The position numbers and the translations under genes were made by a program. Under the pieces are notes generated by a model. It ran no database searches and was not told the DNA's origin. It saw nothing but the letters and a program-made list of their open reading frames with translations. A stretch of 62,191 nucleotides of DNA from an uncultured Bacteroidales bacterium (lineage in GTDB: Bacteria; Bacteroidota; Bacteroidia; Bacteroidales; Paludibacteraceae): NCBI GenBank assembly GCA_900317745.1, contig ONHW01000014.1, positions 1 through 62,191 of the forward strand. The letters run 5' to 3'. How positions within the stretch are numbered: the stretch's first letter is position 1; every line of letters starts with the position of its first letter. This document shows, in pieces, positions 27,455 through 36,058 of this stretch.

Positions 27455-29485
27455 TTAGCGGGCAATCGTGTCGGTGGGTAAGGCGAGCGTGTCGATCATC
27501 AGCGAGTCTATCATCAGCGAGTCGATAGGCAGGCTCAGCGTATCCACGGGTATAGGTGAACGCTTGTGCAGCAACGCTATCGTTCCGTCGGTGGACGCAA
27601 CAACCAGCGCTGTGTCGCCCAGTGTACACGGTGTGGTGAGCAGACTGTTGCCGAGTTTGTGTTGCCATTTGCGCTCGCCGGTCAGTGCGTCCAGGGCGGT
27701 CACCAGACCGTTCTTGGTAGTGAAGAACAGCGTGCTGCCGTCCGCCATTAGTTGTGTGGGCGCGCAATCGTAACCGTAATTGGCTGCGGTAGCCCAGAGC
27801 AGTGTGTCGGCATTGAGGTTGATGGCAATGATCGTGTCGTTGGTCGTCTTGGCGTAGAGGATACTGTCCTTCATGCCGATCGATTCGCGTACCGCCCAGC
27901 GGTTGGTGCGGATACTTACTGTGCCCGAGTCGGTGCGCAGTGCAGTCAGGTAGCCGTCGGGTGCGGCAAAATAGACGCGTGAGGCGTCTGCGCACGGTGT
28001 GACAGCTGCAGGCGACAGACGATAGTCGGTTGAGCCGTTGCTCCAGCGCCACAGCAGTTTGCCTTTGCGTTTGTCCAGAGCGTAGAAGTTGCCGTCGTAG
28101 GCACCGAAATAGATCTTGCTCTTATACACCAGCGGTTTGGCAATGCAGTAGTTGCCGAGTCCGCGATATGTCCATACGGGTGCGCCTGTCATGAGTTTGA
28201 GGGCATAGAAGCAACTATCCGAACTGCCGACATACACGTTACTGCCGTCGATGGTTACGGAGCCTGTCACGGGTTTGCCTAACTTCTGCCTCCACAGCGG
28301 TTTGCCGTTATCTACAGACAGGCAGTACACCGTGCCGTTGGCGCTGGCAAACACTACTCGTCCGTCCTTGACGTCAGCCGAACCGACTATTCGTCCGGTG
28401 GTCTTGTAACGCCAGAGGATACGTCCGTTGGCTATGTCGAAGGCGTAGAACGTGCCGTTGTCGTCGCCCACGTATATGCGTCCGTAGCGTTCGGCAGGCG
28501 TGGCGTAGATGGGTGCAGGCAGTTGGCGTAGCCACTCGCGCACCACGAGCGAGTCGCTGTCGTTCACGGCGTAGGAGGGTAGCAGTGTAGTGTCGGGGTC
28601 TGCGAATGTGCGGCGTTTGAGCGGCAGAGTGAGCCAGGGACGTTCGCTGCCTATCCAGTTGGATGGAGCGGCATTCACGCCGGGCAGTACGCGCTCAATG
28701 AAGCGGATGGTCGTTTCGTCAATCTCAACGATAGTGTAGCCTATGTGTCCTTCTTCGTCAGGCAGCATTGAGCGGCAGAGCACGTTGTCGATACCATCTG
28801 TTACCAGATGTTCGTTCACGTGGTGGTGTCCGCCGATAATAACTTGGGTGTTATATTGGCGCAAGATGTTTGTCAGGTCGTACCAGTTGTCCACCTCCTC
28901 TTTGCGCGTTGCCATGTGTGTGATCACGAAGGTCGGCTGTGTGCCCAGCGAGTCCAGCCACTGACGCAGCCAGAGTGTGTCCTGCGGAGCAAAGTGTCCG
29001 TCAGAGGCGCGCATGATCGGTCCGTTGTTCAGACCGAGGAAGAGCAGTCCGTTGGTGTTGAGCATGAACCGTGCGGAGTCGAACACTGCTTTTACGTCCT
29101 GCAGTGCAGAGCGGCTGCGTTTCGTCTCATGATTGCCGGTTGTGACATAGTACGGCAGTTCTGTTGCGTCCAGCAGTCTGCGAACCTGCACCAGTTCGAG
29201 TGAGTCGCCATTGTCGGTCATATCGCCGGCGTGAAGTATAAAATCCACCTGCTGATTACGAACATCCTGTGCGCAGATAGCCAGTGCCTGCAGTGCTTCG
29301 CCTTCAATGGCTCGCGGAACGAGTATGGTCGTGTCGCGTAACGACAGGCTGTCCACTGTCTGCAGGGTGTCGTACACTATCTGCGGCGCCTCAACGTGCG
29401 TGTCGGTCATTACTGCGAACCGTAGCGGTGCGGCAGACAGACCAAGAGATAACAAACAGGTTGCAAGTAAGTAAATTTGCTTCAT
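27455..29485 (-). CDS. Secreted metallophosphoesterase fused to a PQQ-type beta-propeller
   Basis: 676 residues. Signal peptide (YLLATCLLSLGLSAAP), an N-terminal calcineurin-like domain (FAVMTDTHVEAPQ, HAGDMTDNGD, TGNHETKR, VITHMATRK, IGGHHHVNEH) to about residue 290, then a seven- or eight-bladed propeller of PQQ-like repeats (blades such as GRIYVGDDNGTFYAFDIANG, NVYVGSSDSCFYALKLMTG). It probably acts outside the inner membrane; the propeller may bind a cofactor or partner. The C-terminus carries two 15-base tandem units (27495-27524) giving DSLMIDSLMID. Confidence 0.85.
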   Translation of the reverse strand: MKQIYLLATCLLSLGLSAAPLRFAVMTDTHVEAPQIVYDTLQTVDSLSLRDTTILVPRAIEGEALQALAICAQDVRNQQVDFILHAGDMTDNGDSLELVQVRRLLDATELPYYVTTGNHETKRSRSALQDVKAVFDSARFMLNTNGLLFLGLNNGPIMRASDGHFAPQDTLWLRQWLDSLGTQPTFVITHMATRKEEVDNWYDLTNILRQYNTQVIIGGHHHVNEHLVTDGIDNVLCRSMLPDEEGHIGYTIVEIDETTIRFIERVLPGVNAAPSNWIGSERPWLTLPLKRRTFADPDTTLLPSYAVNDSDSLVVREWLRQLPAPIYATPAERYGRIYVGDDNGTFYAFDIANGRILWRYKTTGRIVGSADVKDGRVVFASANGTVYCLSVDNGKPLWRQKLGKPVTGSVTIDGSNVYVGSSDSCFYALKLMTGAPVWTYRGLGNYCIAKPLVYKSKIYFGAYDGNFYALDKRKGKLLWRWSNGSTDYRLSPAAVTPCADASRVYFAAPDGYLTALRTDSGTVSIRTNRWAVRESIGMKDSILYAKTTNDTIIAINLNADTLLWATAANYGYDCAPTQLMADGSTLFFTTKNGLVTALDALTGERKWQHKLGNSLLTTPCTLGDTALVVASTDGTIALLHKRSPIPVDTLSLPIDSLMIDSLMIDTLALPTDTIAR

Positions 29486-29506
29486 ATATTTTTGATTTCA
29501 GATTTC

Positions 29507-29549
29507 TATTTTTCTCCCTCCCTTTTAGGGGAGGGTTGGGGTGGGGCCT
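29507..29549. repeat. CTCCCTCCCTTTTAGGGGAGGG element between genes
   Basis: An inverted G/C-run element ending at the dnaX stop region. Related forms are inside rimO and the MATE gene. Confidence 0.7.
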
Positions 29550-31385
29550 CTATTCCAGCAGCATGTCAAACTGCTTTTTGAAGTCAGCGAGGTAGGGGTT
29601 CTGCTCTTGCAGTACGCGGTATTTCTCCTCGGCGGTGTACGCGCGTTTGGGTGCCATGTTCTCCGCCACCACGGTTTGCAGGAGCAGTGTGTCGTTCTGC
29701 AGGTTGTCGCGCAGGATGGTCAGTATCTGCCGGCTGAACTTCTTGAACTCTTCTTCCTGCCAGGGGTTGACGAAGGTTATGAGTGCTGTATGGTCGTCAA
29801 TCAGTCGTGGGCGGTGCGCGTCAAGCATAGCCACGAGGCGCTGTTCTTTTTTGAACGTCGATTTCAGACCAACCCACGCGCCGTTAAGTTGGTCTGCCGT
29901 AAAAGGGGTGTTACGCTGCGTATTTTGACCGGCTTCGCCTGACAGACCGCTGGAAGCACCCCACTGCATGTTATTTGTGTGGACCCCGCTTGCGCTGACA
30001 GAAGATTGACCGGCTTCGCCTGACAGAGCTCCAATGGATGGGATGTTCGGCAGGTTGGGTATATTGGGCATCTGCGGCATCTGTGGCATCTGCGGCGCTG
30101 CCTGTGCAGGCTGAGCAGGTTGAGCGTTAGATGGTTTGAACGTTTGAGTGTTTGATGGGTTGAGTGTTTGAGCAGATTGTGGCTGCGGAGCCGGTTGTGG
30201 CTGCGGAGCAGGTTGTGGTGCCGGTTTAGCCGCTTGTGCAGTAACCTGCGGTGCAGGTAGTGCTTCTTTGGTTGCGGGTTGTGCCGGGGCAGCCAGGTTA
30301 GCGAGGCGGATAAGCATGAGTTCGACGGTCAGCCGTTTGTTCTTCGAGGTGCGGTAGGCGGTCTCGGAATCAACAATGATGTCCAGTGCCTTGAATATCC
30401 ACACGGCGGGCGTGTATGCCGCCTGCTGCTTGTAGTGCTGGCGGATAGCGTCGCTGGTCTCGATCAGATTGATTGTCGCGGTGTCGTGCGCCACGAGCAC
30501 GTCTCTGAGGTGCTTAGCAAAGCCGCTCACGAAGTTCGCTGCATCGAAGCCTTTGTTCAGCACCTCGTTCAGCAGGAGCAGTGCGCCTTTGACATCGCTC
30601 TTGAGGCACATATCCGTCAGACGGAAGTAATACTCGGTATCCAGCACGTTCAGCACCTCGATAGCGCGTTCGTAGGTCAGCGTATCGCCGCAGAACGCTA
30701 CGAGTTGGTCGAAGATACTCAATGCGTCACGCATGCCTCCGTCGGCTTTCTGTGCCACAACGTTCAGTGCGTCCTCGGTGGCAGATATACCTTCCTGCGC
30801 AGCTACGTACTGCAGGTGGTGGATGATATCCGCAACGGTTATTCGCTGGAAGTCATACACCTGGCAGCGGCTCAGGATAGTTGGCAGCACCTTGTGCTTC
30901 TCGGTTGTGGCGAGGATGAAGATCGCATACGAGGGCGGTTCCTCGAGCGTCTTCAAGAGGGCGTTGAACGCACCGGCAGAGAGCATGTGCACCTCATCGA
31001 TGATATACACGCTGTACTTGCCTATCTGCGGCGGTATACGCACCTGGTCGATCAGGTTGCGGATGTCCTCGACGGAGTTGTTGGACGCGGCATCCAGTTC
31101 GTGGATATTGAACGACCGCTGCTCGTTGAACGCTGTACACGACTCGCACTGGTTGCAGGCGTCGTGTGTGGCGGTCGGGTTCTGGCAGTTGATAGTCTTG
31201 GCGAAGATGCGTGCACAGGTTGTTTTGCCCACGCCACGCGGGCCGCAGAACAGGTAGGCGTGTGCCAACTTGCCCTGACGGATAGAGTTACGCAAGGTTT
31301 CTGTGAGCGCGTGTTGTCCTACAACGCTTTCGAACGTGGTGGGTCTGTACTTCCGTGCCGAAACGATATATCTGTTGTTTTCCAT
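29550..31385 (-). CDS. dnaX: DNA polymerase III gamma/tau subunit
   Basis: 611 residues from ATG 31385 (MENNRYIVSARKYRP); the longer frame would start upstream of the predicted transcript. The AAA+ clamp-loader motifs are present: GPRGVGKTTCARIFAK, a zinc-binding Cys set (CQNPTATHDACNQCESC), IIDEVHMLS and ATTEKHKVLPTILSRC. It is the motor of the clamp loader. The Pro/Gln-rich linker (about 375-490) holds several repeats: QPAPQP units, TTTGAG-type repeats, and two copies of a 22-base CTTCGCCTGACAG element. No slippery heptamer in the correct phase for a short gamma form was seen. Confidence 0.95.
   Translation of the reverse strand: MENNRYIVSARKYRPTTFESVVGQHALTETLRNSIRQGKLAHAYLFCGPRGVGKTTCARIFAKTINCQNPTATHDACNQCESCTAFNEQRSFNIHELDAASNNSVEDIRNLIDQVRIPPQIGKYSVYIIDEVHMLSAGAFNALLKTLEEPPSYAIFILATTEKHKVLPTILSRCQVYDFQRITVADIIHHLQYVAAQEGISATEDALNVVAQKADGGMRDALSIFDQLVAFCGDTLTYERAIEVLNVLDTEYYFRLTDMCLKSDVKGALLLLNEVLNKGFDAANFVSGFAKHLRDVLVAHDTATINLIETSDAIRQHYKQQAAYTPAVWIFKALDIIVDSETAYRTSKNKRLTVELMLIRLANLAAPAQPATKEALPAPQVTAQAAKPAPQPAPQPQPAPQPQSAQTLNPSNTQTFKPSNAQPAQPAQAAPQMPQMPQMPNIPNLPNIPSIGALSGEAGQSSVSASGVHTNNMQWGASSGLSGEAGQNTQRNTPFTADQLNGAWVGLKSTFKKEQRLVAMLDAHRPRLIDDHTALITFVNPWQEEEFKKFSRQILTILRDNLQNDTLLLQTVVAENMAPKRAYTAEEKYRVLQEQNPYLADFKKQFDMLLE
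29925..30027. repeat. Two exact 22-base repeats in the dnaX linker
   Basis: 29925-29946 equals 30006-30027, 81 bases apart (27 codons). Both belong to the CTGTCAGGCGAAGCCGGTC family also present in UPF0597 at 34890-34911. Confidence 0.85.
30127..30175. repeat. TTTGAGTG repeats in the dnaX linker
   Basis: Units of 7-9 bases (GTTTGAG), encoding TLNPSNTQTFKPSN. The coding strand has the stop-free orientation. Confidence 0.65.
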
Positions 31386-31405
31386 ATATACGCACAAATA
31401 ACGCA

Positions 31406-31436
31406 CAAAGATACGAAAAAAATATGAAATATGCAA
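31406..31436 (-). promoter_or_regulatory. Promoter of the dnaX operon
   Basis: Minus strand TTG, 20 bases, TATCTTTG. The start falls about 15 bases upstream of the chosen dnaX ATG. Confidence 0.8.
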
Positions 31437-31473
31437 ATTTTTGCGGGATTATTTCAAAAAAATATGAAAACAC

Positions 31474-31504
31474 TTGCAAATGTCAAATATTTTTGCTATC
31501 TTTG
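31474..31504 (+). promoter_or_regulatory. Promoter of the membrane-protein/slyD operon
   Basis: TTG 31474-31476, 20 bases, TATCTTTG 31497-31504; divergent from the dnaX promoter. Confidence 0.8.
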
Positions 31505-31567
31505 TACCCGAATGATGCGGTTCGACGAATTGTTAACCCTAAATACTAACTCTAAAAATTCAACTGT

Positions 31568-32320
31568 ATGAAAAAACTGAACATCGTCGCTACCATCAAG
31601 GATGGTTTCGCAATCGGAATGATTAATTTCCTGAGTCTGGTGTTAACCGCTGTCCTTTACGTTGTAACGATTTGGATCCCGTATCTGAACGTAGGCACGA
31701 CGATCGCTATGGCATCGCTGCCGGCTGAACTGGCTAAGGGTAACGTTGTCAACCCGTTGTTCATCTTCGACGGCAAGTACCGCAAGAACATGGGCGAGTT
31801 CTTCATCCTGATGGCTCTGATGGGCGGCGCTATCGGTGTAGGCTTCTTCTTCGGTATTATCCCGGGTATCGTGCTGAGCATCGCTTGGTCGTTTGCAGCT
31901 GTGCTGTTTGTTGATAAGAACCGTAACGCACTCGAGGCGCTGCGCGAGTCAAACGAACTCACCTACGGCAACAAATGGCGCATCTTCGGCGCTGAGTTCC
32001 TCGTTGTTCTGGCTATGGAGATCGTTATGGCTATCCTCGGCGCTATCTTCGGCATCGGTGATGTATCGTTCTTGAAGGCTATCGGCACGATCATCAATAT
32101 CGCTATCGCTCTGTGCCTCGTGCCTATCGTCTATGGCGTTGAGGCTTCGATCTACAAACAGCTCACCAGCGGTGAGGTTATCGAGGACGCTCCGATGCCT
32201 AACATCCCGGGCGTAACTCCCAAGGCTGAACCTGCTCCCGCTCCCGAAGCCCCGAAGGCTGAAGAGCCCAAAGCAGAAGAGCCCGCAGCTGAAGCTCCCA
32301 AAGCCCCGAAATCTGAGTAA
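31568..32320 (+). CDS. Integral membrane protein with an Ala/Pro/Glu-rich tail
   Basis: 250 residues. About five or six membrane segments (for example SLVLTAVLYVVTIWIPYL and VVLAMEIVMAILGAIFGIG) in a layout like the Gly-rich DUF975/YciC-type proteins, but I cannot assign a family. The C-terminal 45 residues are low complexity (PKAEPAPAPEAPKAEEPKAE) and should lie in the cytoplasm. It is co-transcribed with the slyD-like gene six bases downstream. Confidence 0.7.
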   Translation: MKKLNIVATIKDGFAIGMINFLSLVLTAVLYVVTIWIPYLNVGTTIAMASLPAELAKGNVVNPLFIFDGKYRKNMGEFFILMALMGGAIGVGFFFGIIPGIVLSIAWSFAAVLFVDKNRNALEALRESNELTYGNKWRIFGAEFLVVLAMEIVMAILGAIFGIGDVSFLKAIGTIINIAIALCLVPIVYGVEASIYKQLTSGEVIEDAPMPNIPGVTPKAEPAPAPEAPKAEEPKAEEPAAEAPKAPKSE

Positions 32321-32326
32321 TATAAT

Positions 32327-32887
32327 ATGAAGATAGACAATCAAAAAGTAGCCACCCTGATCTACGATATGTACGTTGTAGAGGAGGATGGCAAGGAAGA
32401 GGTCAGCGAGCGTGCGACACTGGATCAGCCGCTGATCTATTGCCACGGCGAAGGAATGATGCTTCCGGCATTCGAGGCAGCGATGCTTGGCAAAGAGGTG
32501 GACGAGACGTTTGACTTCGTTATCACTCCCGATCAGGCGTACGGCGATTACGACGAGCAAGGCGTAATGACATTGGACAAGAAGCTGTTCTACAACGGCG
32601 ATGAAGAGTTTGACTCCGAGCGCGTGTATGAGGGTGCGATCGTGCCAATGACAACCACTGACAATCAGATCATTAACGCGCAGGTGATCGAGATCACCGA
32701 CGACAAGGTGACCATCGACCTCAATCACCCCTTGGCAGGCGAGACGTTACACTTTGTAGGTAAGGTGATCGACGTGCGCGATGTCACGCCGGGCGAACTG
32801 AAAGCCCTGCATCACCGCGGCAAATGCGGTCGCTGCCACGGCGACTGCAACGACTGCAACTCCGGTTGCGGCTCCTGCGGTAAATAA
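32327..32887 (+). CDS. slyD: SlyD-like FKBP-type prolyl isomerase with Cys-rich tail
   Basis: 186 residues. The split FKBP core with IF domain is recognisable (YGDYDEQGVMTLDKKLF; HPLAGETLHFVGKVIDVRDV). The last 25 residues are rich in Cys, His and Gly (KCGRCHGDCNDCNSGCGSC), the nickel/zinc-binding tail of SlyD proteins. It speeds proline isomerisation and may handle metals for enzyme maturation. It converges on prfB across a 29-base gap. Confidence 0.88.
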   Translation: MKIDNQKVATLIYDMYVVEEDGKEEVSERATLDQPLIYCHGEGMMLPAFEAAMLGKEVDETFDFVITPDQAYGDYDEQGVMTLDKKLFYNGDEEFDSERVYEGAIVPMTTTDNQIINAQVIEITDDKVTIDLNHPLAGETLHFVGKVIDVRDVTPGELKALHHRGKCGRCHGDCNDCNSGCGSCGK

Positions 32888-32901
32888 AGGGCACTAAAGA
32901 G

Positions 32902-32931
32902 AAAAAAAGAGTTCCCTTATTCGGGGAACTC
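32902..32931 (-). terminator. Terminator overlapping the prfB stop codon
   Basis: Minus strand: GAGTTCCC-type stem (32931-32924 with 32916-32909), then seven T (32908-32902). The prfB stop TAA (32919-32917) lies in the loop, so the last codons form one arm. Confidence 0.8.
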
Positions 32932-34023
32932 CATCAGATAAGCTTTGATAAACGCGTCAATGTCGCCATCCATGACAGCATTGACGTTCGATGTCTGGTA
33001 GTTGGTGCGGTGGTCTTTGACGCGTCGGTCGTCGAACACGTACGAGCGAATCTGGCTGCCCCATTCGATCTTCTTCTTACCCGCCTCGACCTTGGCCTGT
33101 GCCTGGCGGCGTTTCTCGAGTTCGAGTTCGTAGAGTTGCGAACGCAGGTGCCGCAGTGCATTCTCGCGGTTCTTGGGCTGGTCGCGCGTCTCGGTGTTCT
33201 CAATCACGATCTCGTCAGGCTGTCCGGTGAGCGGGTTGGTGAACTTATAGTGCAGGCGCACGCCTGACTCAACCTTGTTGACGTTCTGTCCGCCGGCACC
33301 CGACGAGCGGAACGTATCCCAGCTCAGTCCTGCAGGATCAACGGTTATCTCTATCGAGTCGTCGATCAGCGGCACGACGAAGACGGAAGCAAAACTCGTC
33401 ATTCGTTTGCCTTGTGCGTTGTACGGACTGACGCGCACGAGGCGGTGTACGCCGTTCTCACTCTTCAGGTAGCCGTACGCCATGTCGCCCTCAATGTTGA
33501 ATGTCACGGTTTTGATACCCGCTTCATCTCCCTCCTGCAGGTTGGCGATAGTCACCTTGTAGTCGTGCTTCTCGCAGTAACGCTGGTACATACGCATAAG
33601 CATCTCCGCCCAATCCTGCGCTTCTGTTCCACCTGCGCCTGCCACGATCTTCAGCACGGCGGGCATAGCGTCCTCCTCGTGGGAAAGCATGTTCTTCATC
33701 TCAAGATCCTCGACTTCACGCATGGCGTGTGCATAGGCGGCATCTACCTCTTCTTCGGTCACCAGTTCCTCCTTGTAATAATCGAACGCGAGTTGCAGTT
33801 CCTCGGTAGCTGAGCGTACGCCCTCGTAGCCTTCTATCCAGCGGCGCAGGGTTTTGACCTTGCGCATCTGAGCCTCGGCAGCCTTGGCGTCCTCCCAGAA
33901 CCCCGGGGCTTGGGTGTGCAGTTCTTCTTCCTCGAGTTGGATACGTTTCTCGTCGATGGCGAGATAAGACTTGAGTTTGTCAGCGCGTTGCTGTACGTCT
34001 TTGAGTTGTTCGATTGTTATCAT
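32917..34023 (-). CDS. prfB: Peptide chain release factor 2, without the usual frameshift
   Basis: 368 residues in one open frame. The catalytic SSGAGGQNVNKVESGVR (GGQ) and the surrounding RF2 domains are intact. The frameshift site of many prfB genes, at the codons for KSYLAIDEKR (about residues 18-27), is absent: there is no in-frame TGA or slippery CTTT, so synthesis is not self-limited in the E. coli way. The start overlaps the UPF0597 stop by four bases. Confidence 0.95.
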   Translation of the reverse strand: MITIEQLKDVQQRADKLKSYLAIDEKRIQLEEEELHTQAPGFWEDAKAAEAQMRKVKTLRRWIEGYEGVRSATEELQLAFDYYKEELVTEEEVDAAYAHAMREVEDLEMKNMLSHEEDAMPAVLKIVAGAGGTEAQDWAEMLMRMYQRYCEKHDYKVTIANLQEGDEAGIKTVTFNIEGDMAYGYLKSENGVHRLVRVSPYNAQGKRMTSFASVFVVPLIDDSIEITVDPAGLSWDTFRSSGAGGQNVNKVESGVRLHYKFTNPLTGQPDEIVIENTETRDQPKNRENALRHLRSQLYELELEKRRQAQAKVEAGKKKIEWGSQIRSYVFDDRRVKDHRTNYQTSNVNAVMDGDIDAFIKAYLMEFPE

Positions 34024-35357
34024 GTTTGTTGATTTTTTTTCGTCATTATGTCAATAATCAGATCATCCGTCTTGCACATACCATCACGTCCGATACGTGT
34101 CAGGTTATGAATAGTGCGGTCGATATCGTCCTCCACTATACCTTCGGTTGCTTCGGCAAACGAGTGGTGCATAGCCATGGAGGCAGACAAGACGGCAGTA
34201 GCCACGCCGCTGGTGACCTTGAGTGCACAGGCAGGCTTGGCTCCATCGCAGATCATGCCGGAGATGTTGGCAATCATGTTCTTGATGGCAAACGTCACTT
34301 CATCGAACTGTCCGCCCATGAGGTACGTCAGTCCGGCAGCACTACCCGTAGCCGCCACCACGCAGCCGCACAACGCAGACAAGCGTCCGAGCGACTGCTT
34401 GATATATACAACCGTCAGGTTGCTCAGCGTGAGTGCACGCAGTGTCTGCTCCTCGTTCATGTTGTGCTCCAGTGCGTACAGATAGACGGGTATAGAGCAG
34501 CTTATGCCCTGGTTGCCGCTGCCGGAGTTCGACATCACGGGCACCATAGCGCCCGACATTCGTGCATCGCACGCGCCGCAGGTGTAACAGAGGATCTTGG
34601 TGAACAATGTATCGCCGAAGATGTTCGACATCTGCGTGTGCGGGCTGTTAGTCAAGTGCTGGTTGCTCACGGTGTGCAGCAGTCGTCCGAGCCCGTGGCC
34701 GTAACTGCCCATGAATGATTTTTCGGCAGCCGACATGTTCATCTTGGCGCCCTCCATCAGGAACTCTACCTCCCGGAGCGGCACATTCAAAGTGAAGTCA
34801 TAGACCTCGCGGAGCGAGGAGATCAGACCGCCTTCGGCTGACAGACCGCTATCGCTGACAGAAGACAGACCGCTATCGCTGAGAGAAGACAGACCGGCTT
34901 CGCCTGACAGACTGTCGTCCACGAAGCATGTGTGGCTGCCTTGGATGGTAGCGCAGGCTGTCTTACCGTTGCGGCTGACGGCAACGTGCACGTACAATAT
35001 ATCCGGTGCGTTGTGGGCTATGGTTATCTGCGGCGGCACGCGCTGCATGTATTGCTTGGCATATTCCACCGCCTCGGGCGTGGTGTCGCGCAGCACCTCC
35101 AGTCCGTAGGCACTCTTGCCGATAGTTGCACCTAAGGCTACGGCTATAGGCAGTCCGTTCATGCCTGTGCCGGGAATACCTACGCCCATGGCGTTCTTGT
35201 AGATGTTCTTGCTCACGCTCACGCTGATAGCGTCAGGCTCGGCGCCCAACTGCTCTGTTGCACGTGCCACGCACAGGGCTACACACATCGGTTCGGTGCA
35301 ACCGATAGCCGGCACCACTTCGCGGTGCAGCAAGGCGAGTATTTCGGATGTGCTCAT
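34020..35357 (-). CDS. UPF0597 / L-serine dehydratase alpha-like protein
   Basis: 445 residues. The N-terminal VPAIGCTEPMCVALCVARA motif with its conserved Cys and the C-terminal GMICDGAKPACALKV match the UPF0597 (YhaM) family, Fe-S enzymes acting on serine or cysteine. Residues about 148-178 (around LSSLSDSGLSSVSDSGLS) are an in-frame repeat insertion between the two halves, encoded by the CTGTCAGCG family (34824-34913). Confidence 0.88.
   Translation of the reverse strand: MSTSEILALLHREVVPAIGCTEPMCVALCVARATEQLGAEPDAISVSVSKNIYKNAMGVGIPGTGMNGLPIAVALGATIGKSAYGLEVLRDTTPEAVEYAKQYMQRVPPQITIAHNAPDILYVHVAVSRNGKTACATIQGSHTCFVDDSLSGEAGLSSLSDSGLSSVSDSGLSAEGGLISSLREVYDFTLNVPLREVEFLMEGAKMNMSAAEKSFMGSYGHGLGRLLHTVSNQHLTNSPHTQMSNIFGDTLFTKILCYTCGACDARMSGAMVPVMSNSGSGNQGISCSIPVYLYALEHNMNEEQTLRALTLSNLTVVYIKQSLGRLSALCGCVVAATGSAAGLTYLMGGQFDEVTFAIKNMIANISGMICDGAKPACALKVTSGVATAVLSASMAMHHSFAEATEGIVEDDIDRTIHNLTRIGRDGMCKTDDLIIDIMTKKNQQT
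34824..34913. repeat. CTGTCAGCGATAGCGGTCTG repeats in UPF0597
   Basis: About three units, the last being the CTTCGCCTGACAG variant shared with dnaX. Confidence 0.85.
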
Positions 35358-36058
35358 TTGCGAAAATGAAATTTAAGTCGGAGTATCGTATAAATCTTCA
35401 GCCACCACGACGCCTGTGTGTTGCGTATGGCTGCATAAAGTGTCTGTTGTGCAGATTTGTTGTAGTGCGAGGTCGTTGAGTTGGGATTGAGGCGGTAGTT
35501 GTAACCGATATACGGGATAAGCCTGTACGTCGGGTGTTTTGCCCAAAGGCGCAGCGAGAAAATAACGTCCTCGTAGATCATCCCCAGCGGAAAACGTACG
35601 TCTTGCACCTCAGCCGTCCGGTAGAGCCTCATGCACGGCGAGGCGAACTGATAGAAGTGCTTAGGCAGGCGGCTCTCGGTAACCGCGCCTGCGTTCGTCA
35701 CGCGCCTGTATCCGCTCTGTACGATCTTGCAGTTGCCTGCATGCTCCAGCAGGGTGGAGAGGTAGTTGTTGTCGAGCCAATCGTCGGCATCCAGGAAGCA
35801 CACATAATCACTCTTGACAATCTCCAATCCTGCATTGCGTGCTGCCGACTGCCCGGCGTGAGGGATAGTGAGCACCTGAAAACGCTTGTCGCTGCCGGCG
35901 AATCGTTCCGCCACGCGCAGACTGCCGTCCGTACTGCCGTCGTTCACCACGATAGCCAGCCAGCCGGTGTACGTCTGATCGGCTATCGAACGCAGACATT
36001 GCTCCAGATATGGCTCGGCGTTATAGACAGGTATGATGATCGTTACTTGTGCAGGCAT
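35354..36058 (-). CDS. Family 2 glycosyltransferase
   Basis: 234 residues from ATG 36058 (MPAQVTIIIPVYNAE); the longer frame adds a non-homologous stretch inside the upstream gene. GT-A motifs: IIIPVYNAEPYLEQCLRSI, VVNDGSTDGS, AARNAGLEI and FLDADDW (DxD). It adds a sugar to a surface glycan. It overlaps the upstream GT4 gene by 16 bases and the downstream UPF0597 gene by four. Confidence 0.92.
   Translation of the reverse strand: MPAQVTIIIPVYNAEPYLEQCLRSIADQTYTGWLAIVVNDGSTDGSLRVAERFAGSDKRFQVLTIPHAGQSAARNAGLEIVKSDYVCFLDADDWLDNNYLSTLLEHAGNCKIVQSGYRRVTNAGAVTESRLPKHFYQFASPCMRLYRTAEVQDVRFPLGMIYEDVIFSLRLWAKHPTYRLIPYIGYNYRLNPNSTTSHYNKSAQQTLYAAIRNTQASWWLKIYTILRLKFHFRK

Noticed and set aside
26541-28052. 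503-residue version of the hydroxyacid dehydrogenase
   Set aside because: The extra 200 residues are antisense-like low-complexity sequence inside the upstream phosphoesterase gene; homology and spacing support ATG 27452.
29840-29870. Possible -1 slippery site in dnaX (run of six A on the coding strand)
   Set aside because: The zero frame reads TTC AAA AAA GAA, which is not the A AAA AAG phase needed, and the site is near the C-terminal end rather than after the ATPase domain.
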